From Acidobacteriota bacterium (GTDB taxonomy: Bacteria; Acidobacteriota; Terriglobia; Terriglobales; Acidobacteriaceae): a DNA stretch of 64,000 nt. The position numbers were made by a program, and so were the translations under genes. Shown one piece after another: positions 60,824-64,000 of the stretch (position 1 is its first letter; each line of letters opens with the position of its first letter). The notes below the pieces were generated by a model. That model was given only the letters and a program-made list of their open reading frames with translations, had not been told where the DNA came from and did not search any database. The stretch covers positions 51,268 through 115,267 of the forward strand of contig JAJZME010000075.1 of assembly GCA_021803035.1 (NCBI GenBank). The letters are read 5' to 3'.

Positions 60824-62422
60824 TTAAGCGGCGGCGGACTTCTTCACCGCTTTCGGTTGCGGCTTGGCCGTGGCTTTCTTCGCGGCCTTTCCTTTCTCTT
60901 TCGCCGCGAACTCCTGCTTGACCTTCGCGGTAATGGTGTCCACGTCCACCTTGTAGCACTGGGCTGCCTCGCGGAGAATGCGCTCGGTGTCCTGCGGGCC
61001 GCGCATGGAAAGCAGGATTGCCGCCTCGACGGCAATGCGGCCCAGCTTGCTTTCCTCGGCCTTGGGTAGGAACTCGGCCAGCAGTTTCGCTGGCTGCTCA
61101 CTCTTCTTGGGCTTGGCGACGCCATGCTGCCGGATGAGGATGGCCACCTTGCGCTCGTCCAGCATTGAAGTCAAGCGAACTGCAAGAAATAGCAGGTCGC
61201 GTTTCATCAACCGGACGGGAACAGCTTCGCCTACCGCTTTGAGAACGCGAAGTCCGGTTGCCTGGGCTATGGCTTCTTCACGGCGGCGCTTCTCCTGCTC
61301 GGCCTTGAACGCGGCATCGGTCTGCATGCGCTTCCTGCTGTGGTGAATGGGGCATTCAGGATTGGCGCACACCTTGCGCATCTCGCCTTTCTCGCTGCCC
61401 TCGGTGACGATGGCCTCGGCGGTGTACTTGCACGTCTTGTACTCCGGCCAGTCGCGCTGCTCCTTCTTCTGCGGCGCGTCCTGGCGGATGACAACGTACT
61501 TGTTGCGAGGGACTGCCACGCTGTCGTCGCTCGGCTTGCCGTAAGCTGTGCTGATCTGTACCAGTTTCGGCTTCGCCGCCACGGTCTGCTTCACGAAAGC
61601 CTCCACCTTGGCTTGATAGCATTTGGGGTCGCTGCATGAATCGGGCTGGTTGGCTCCGATGTCGGCAAACAACAGCGTGTTGTGCCCGGTGCGCTTGGGG
61701 CATTCAAGGCAGGAACCCGCCTCGGGCACGAGTTGCGCGTCGTCCTTGGGGAACGGCGCAGCGGCAAGCTCCAGCAGAATGTTGTGCTCAATCCACTGCT
61801 GGAGATGGCGAACGGGCAGCAGGATACTTTTCGACTTGCTGCCGTTGGCGTAGCTTTCTTGCCAGCAGGCGGCGAGTGCTTCCTGTTGCTCATGGGGCTG
61901 AAGTTTCGCCAGCAAGAGGGCATGACCTACGCCGATCTCGTCCTTGGCGAAGGCTTCGGCGACGGCGGGCGCAAGCTCGGTCAATTTCAAATGAGCCGCG
62001 ATGTATGCGGGTTTCTTGCCTAGCTTGGCGCTGATTTGCTCGATGCTGTACTTCGGCTCTTCCAGATTGAGCAAGGCGCGGATCCCCTGCGCCTCGGCCA
62101 GTGGGTGAACGTCGCGGCGTTGCAAGTTCTCAACGATGCTGACTTCGACCGCCTGTGCATCGCTCAGTTCAGCGATGCGGACGGGAACGTATTCAAGACC
62201 GGCCATCTGCGCCGCGCGGTAGCGCCGCGCTCCGGCGACGATCTCGTAGGTGTGCTGTCCCTTGGGTCGCACGACAAGGGGCGACAGAATCCCCTGCGCC
62301 CGGATAGACTCAGCCAGTTCGTTGAGACTTGGTTCATCAAATACCTGCCGAGGATTGGCGGGCGACTCCGTGAGGCTGATGACGGGAAGGTTGCGATATT
62401 CGGATTGCGTTGCGGTAGTCAT
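60824..62422 (-). CDS. parB: ParB/RepB/Spo0J-family partition protein
   Basis: 532 aa from ATG 62422, nine bases after AAAGGAG. The ParB CTPase/nuclease core (NPRQVFDEPSLNELAESI, ILSPLVVRP, GARRYRAAQMAG, EVSIVENLQRRDVHPLAEA) is followed by an HTH (YSIEQISAKLGKKPAYIAAHLKL). The long C-terminal half carries Cys pairs (CLECPKR, CSDPKC, CANPEC) and a Lys/Ala tail, a form found on plasmids and ICEs rather than chromosomes. No ParA partner in the window. Role: segregation or copy control of the element, or gene regulation. Confidence 0.88.
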   Translation of the reverse strand: MTTATQSEYRNLPVISLTESPANPRQVFDEPSLNELAESIRAQGILSPLVVRPKGQHTYEIVAGARRYRAAQMAGLEYVPVRIAELSDAQAVEVSIVENLQRRDVHPLAEAQGIRALLNLEEPKYSIEQISAKLGKKPAYIAAHLKLTELAPAVAEAFAKDEIGVGHALLLAKLQPHEQQEALAACWQESYANGSKSKSILLPVRHLQQWIEHNILLELAAAPFPKDDAQLVPEAGSCLECPKRTGHNTLLFADIGANQPDSCSDPKCYQAKVEAFVKQTVAAKPKLVQISTAYGKPSDDSVAVPRNKYVVIRQDAPQKKEQRDWPEYKTCKYTAEAIVTEGSEKGEMRKVCANPECPIHHSRKRMQTDAAFKAEQEKRRREEAIAQATGLRVLKAVGEAVPVRLMKRDLLFLAVRLTSMLDERKVAILIRQHGVAKPKKSEQPAKLLAEFLPKAEESKLGRIAVEAAILLSMRGPQDTERILREAAQCYKVDVDTITAKVKQEFAAKEKGKAAKKATAKPQPKAVKKSAAA

Positions 62423-62496
62423 TGCGATCTTCTCCTTTGCTGGTTGTCGAGTGGAAGTTTTGGGCGGGCGGCATAACCCGCCCGGGAATGAGCGGG

Positions 62497-62913
62497 TCAT
62501 TGCTTGCGACTGTGCTGGAAGGCTTCGTAATAGCCTTGCGCCCGGAGGTTGTTGTCCCAGACGCGGGCAAACTCCTCATGCCGCCGCTTAAGCGCGGGCA
62601 GAGTGGCGGGCTTTCCCGCATCCTCGTGAAAGCTGGAATACTGCTCGATGCCGAGATAGTCGTTGCGCCAGTAGTACGGGAACAGTTCGATGTCCTGCCC
62701 GGCGCGGCGAAGTTCAAACAGCATCTCCGGGTCCCGCATGGTGTCGCCGTTCTGCTGCCCGTAGTGCGCCACCGAGATGGCAACCAAACCATGCGGGCCG
62801 GGAGTGCCGATGTCCTCGATGTCGAGCGGCATCCACGGCGGGTTGTCGATGTGGATGTGGAAGCCGGGAGTAGGATTCCCGGCCTCCAAGAGAATGAGTG
62901 CCACTGTGCGCAT
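62497..62913 (-). CDS. DUF6908-like mobile-element protein
   Basis: 138 aa. MRTVALILLEAGNP, PWMPLDIEDIG, ISVAHYGQQNGDTMRDPEMLFEL and FPYYWRNDYLGIEQYSSF are typical of the DUF6908 family carried with ArdC/ParB on plasmids and ICEs. ATG overlaps the ArdC stop by one base (TGATG), so they are coupled. Function unknown. parB follows 74 bp downstream. Confidence 0.8.
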   Translation of the reverse strand: MRTVALILLEAGNPTPGFHIHIDNPPWMPLDIEDIGTPGPHGLVAISVAHYGQQNGDTMRDPEMLFELRRAGQDIELFPYYWRNDYLGIEQYSSFHEDAGKPATLPALKRRHEEFARVWDNNLRAQGYYEAFQHSRKQ

Positions 62914-63893
62914 CAGGCCACCTCCGCGACGGCTGCGCTTTCGGTGGTCTGGGTATGCTCGGTAATTGCGCCGAGAATTACGGCGGAAGTGCGCTGGATG
63001 ACTTCAAGGCTCTCAGTCAACAGGGCCGCATTGCCGTGGTAAAGCTGGATGTAGTCGGCGCTGCTGTTGCCGGTCTCCAGCCCGATGGCCTGCCCCACGA
63101 TGAAGGCCACGGCCTCGGCTTCCGTTTCGCGCAAGGTTGCCGTGGTCATGGTGCGACGCTCGGCCTTGTGCAACAGTTCGTGCGCCGTTTCGTGTACCAG
63201 CGTGGTGAATTCCTCGGCCTTGGACTGACCGGGCAGCAAAGCGATCTTGCCGCCATAGCTGACGCCAAGGGCCGGGGCAATCTTCTCGTTGAACTCCAGC
63301 GCGATGTTCTGCTGATTCAGGAAGTCAATGAGCCGGTCGCGGTGGCCGCCCACGTCACCGCTGACGCTATGGTCAAACTCCGGCAGGTCCACGCCTTCCG
63401 TCTGGCTGATGTCGAAGACGTACACGGCGCGGAAGCCAATCAGTACCGGCTGCGGCTTGACGTTGTTCTCCGTTTCGCTGTCCTGCTCGGGATCGGCCTT
63501 CTTCCGCCGATGGCCCACCACGGGTGCGAGAATCTGAATGCCTTTCTCGCCTTTCTTCACGAACCGCCCCAGTTCGTTCCATGCGCGAATACCCGCAACG
63601 CGGGTTGCGTCGGGCTTCTGGCGGGCAATGGAGAGAACATTGCCGAAGCTGTAGTTATGGAACCGCGCCATCGCGTTCAGATATGCGGTGAGGGATTCGC
63701 TCTTTCCTGCCTCAAGCTGCTGGATGAGATGGTCCACGGCCTGCTTGATAAGCATTTGCGTGGGGTTATCGCGCTGCGTAGTGCGCTGCTGATAAGGGGA
63801 ATCGCTGCGATACTTGCGCTGCGCTTCCTTGCGGTTGTTGCGTGAATTGGTGATGACGCTTGCGGCTTTGCTGCTGACGTTGACGGTTGCCAT
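62913..63893 (-). CDS. ArdC-like antirestriction protein (ssDNA-binding plus metallopeptidase)
   Basis: 326 aa from ATG 63893 (GGAG seven bases before). The N-terminal ArdC ssDNA-binding domain is seen as ARFHNYSFGNVLSIARQ and VAGIRAWNELGRFVKKGEKGI. The C-terminal zincin motif is TLVHETAHELLH (HExxH, His234, Glu235, His238). ArdC proteins protect incoming single-stranded element DNA from host restriction during conjugation. First gene of the ardC-DUF6908-parB set. The 107 bp upstream include a GGCCC/GGGCC hairpin near 63940. Confidence 0.85.
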   Translation of the reverse strand: MATVNVSSKAASVITNSRNNRKEAQRKYRSDSPYQQRTTQRDNPTQMLIKQAVDHLIQQLEAGKSESLTAYLNAMARFHNYSFGNVLSIARQKPDATRVAGIRAWNELGRFVKKGEKGIQILAPVVGHRRKKADPEQDSETENNVKPQPVLIGFRAVYVFDISQTEGVDLPEFDHSVSGDVGGHRDRLIDFLNQQNIALEFNEKIAPALGVSYGGKIALLPGQSKAEEFTTLVHETAHELLHKAERRTMTTATLRETEAEAVAFIVGQAIGLETGNSSADYIQLYHGNAALLTESLEVIQRTSAVILGAITEHTQTTESAAVAEVA

Positions 63894-64000
63894 GATGTGC
63901 TCCAAGGGAGTGGATTTGCCTCTTTTCGGCCCTATGGGGCCAAAAAAAGACATTCGTTTCATGGCTGCGAAAAAAGGCGCAGGGAGGCGCTGTCCATCCC

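Larger units (their letters stand above)
55264..64000. mobile_element. Integrative element inserted in ssrA (left end; right end outside window)
   Basis: Contents: tyrosine recombinase next to ssrA, excisionase-like HTH, LysR regulator, zinc-ribbon protein, CBASS-like pair, then ParB, DUF6908 and ArdC-like genes on the opposite strand. The middle (57.1-60.5 kb) has visibly lower GC and more A/T-ending codons than the chromosome to the left. The ParB/DUF6908/ArdC trio is typical of plasmid or ICE backbones. Confidence 0.8.

Noticed and set aside
63930..63965. GGCCC...GGGCC hairpin followed by A-run upstream of ardC
   Set aside because: Orientation does not fit a terminator of the minus-strand genes or any plus-strand gene in view; probably part of the promoter region.
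1..64000. CRISPR array
   Set aside because: No array of regularly spaced repeats seen; the only tandem repeat is the coding one at 18715-19007.

Overview
The window looks like a chromosome segment of an Acidobacteriota bacterium, probably class Terriglobia (Acidobacteriaceae-like). This rests on high GC with strong Shine-Dalgarno sites, a DUF1501/DUF1800 pair, a DUF5715 protein, futalosine-route menaquinone genes, large multihaem cytochromes, and an acidobacterial-type integrase. Placement below phylum is inference.

Positions 1-31.8 kb are mostly core chromosome. They hold a partial metallophosphoesterase, hemW, a degenerate GGDEF protein, mqnD, bioY, a DUF5715 peptidase-like protein, the DUF1800-DUF1501 pair, citrate synthase, and a complete fluoride-response unit (fluoride riboswitch, crcB, DUF190). 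After gpmI comes a lineage-specific patch: a secreted protein made of eight near-identical APIVPLPPV repeats, then two tandem paralogous multi-span membrane proteins. Next are an aldo/keto reductase, a HigBA-type module whose toxin lost its 5' end, mqnC, mqnA, a HAD hydrolase and an SDR.

Positions 27.7-39.4 kb form an electron-transfer region. On the minus strand lie an 11-CxxCH cytochrome with a membrane anchor, a cytochrome b, and a protein fusing 11 CxxCH motifs to a cytochrome b domain. Divergently on the plus strand lie an acyl-CoA dehydrogenase, an ETF:quinone oxidoreductase with fused iron-sulphur domain, EtfB, a divergent EtfA, and a regulator resembling a sigma-54 activator without GAFTGA. 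Near-identical GTGA-N6-TCAC palindromes sit in the divergent promoter region and before the haem-b fusion, suggesting one Crp/Fnr-type regulator. The inferred logic is acyl-CoA electrons passing via ETF and menaquinone to periplasmic multihaem proteins.

Positions 39.5-54.5 kb hold housekeeping genes: a prenyl diphosphate synthase, penicillin acylase, CPBP protease, DHH phosphoesterase, Nudix hydrolase, cold-shock protein, PolX, two HAD phosphatases, a TIGR01777 epimerase, aldehyde dehydrogenase and pterin carbinolamine dehydratase. A candidate small RNA (promoter, hairpins, strong terminator, and a GTGA-N6-TCAC site centred at about -61.5) lies just before ssrA (tmRNA).

From 55,264 rightward the DNA is an integrative element inserted at the 3' end of ssrA: tyrosine recombinase, excisionase-like HTH, LysR regulator, a zinc-ribbon protein, a two-gene CBASS-like anti-phage locus (CD-NTase plus 2-TM effector), and a plasmid/ICE backbone (ParB, DUF6908, ArdC-like). 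Its right end is outside the window.
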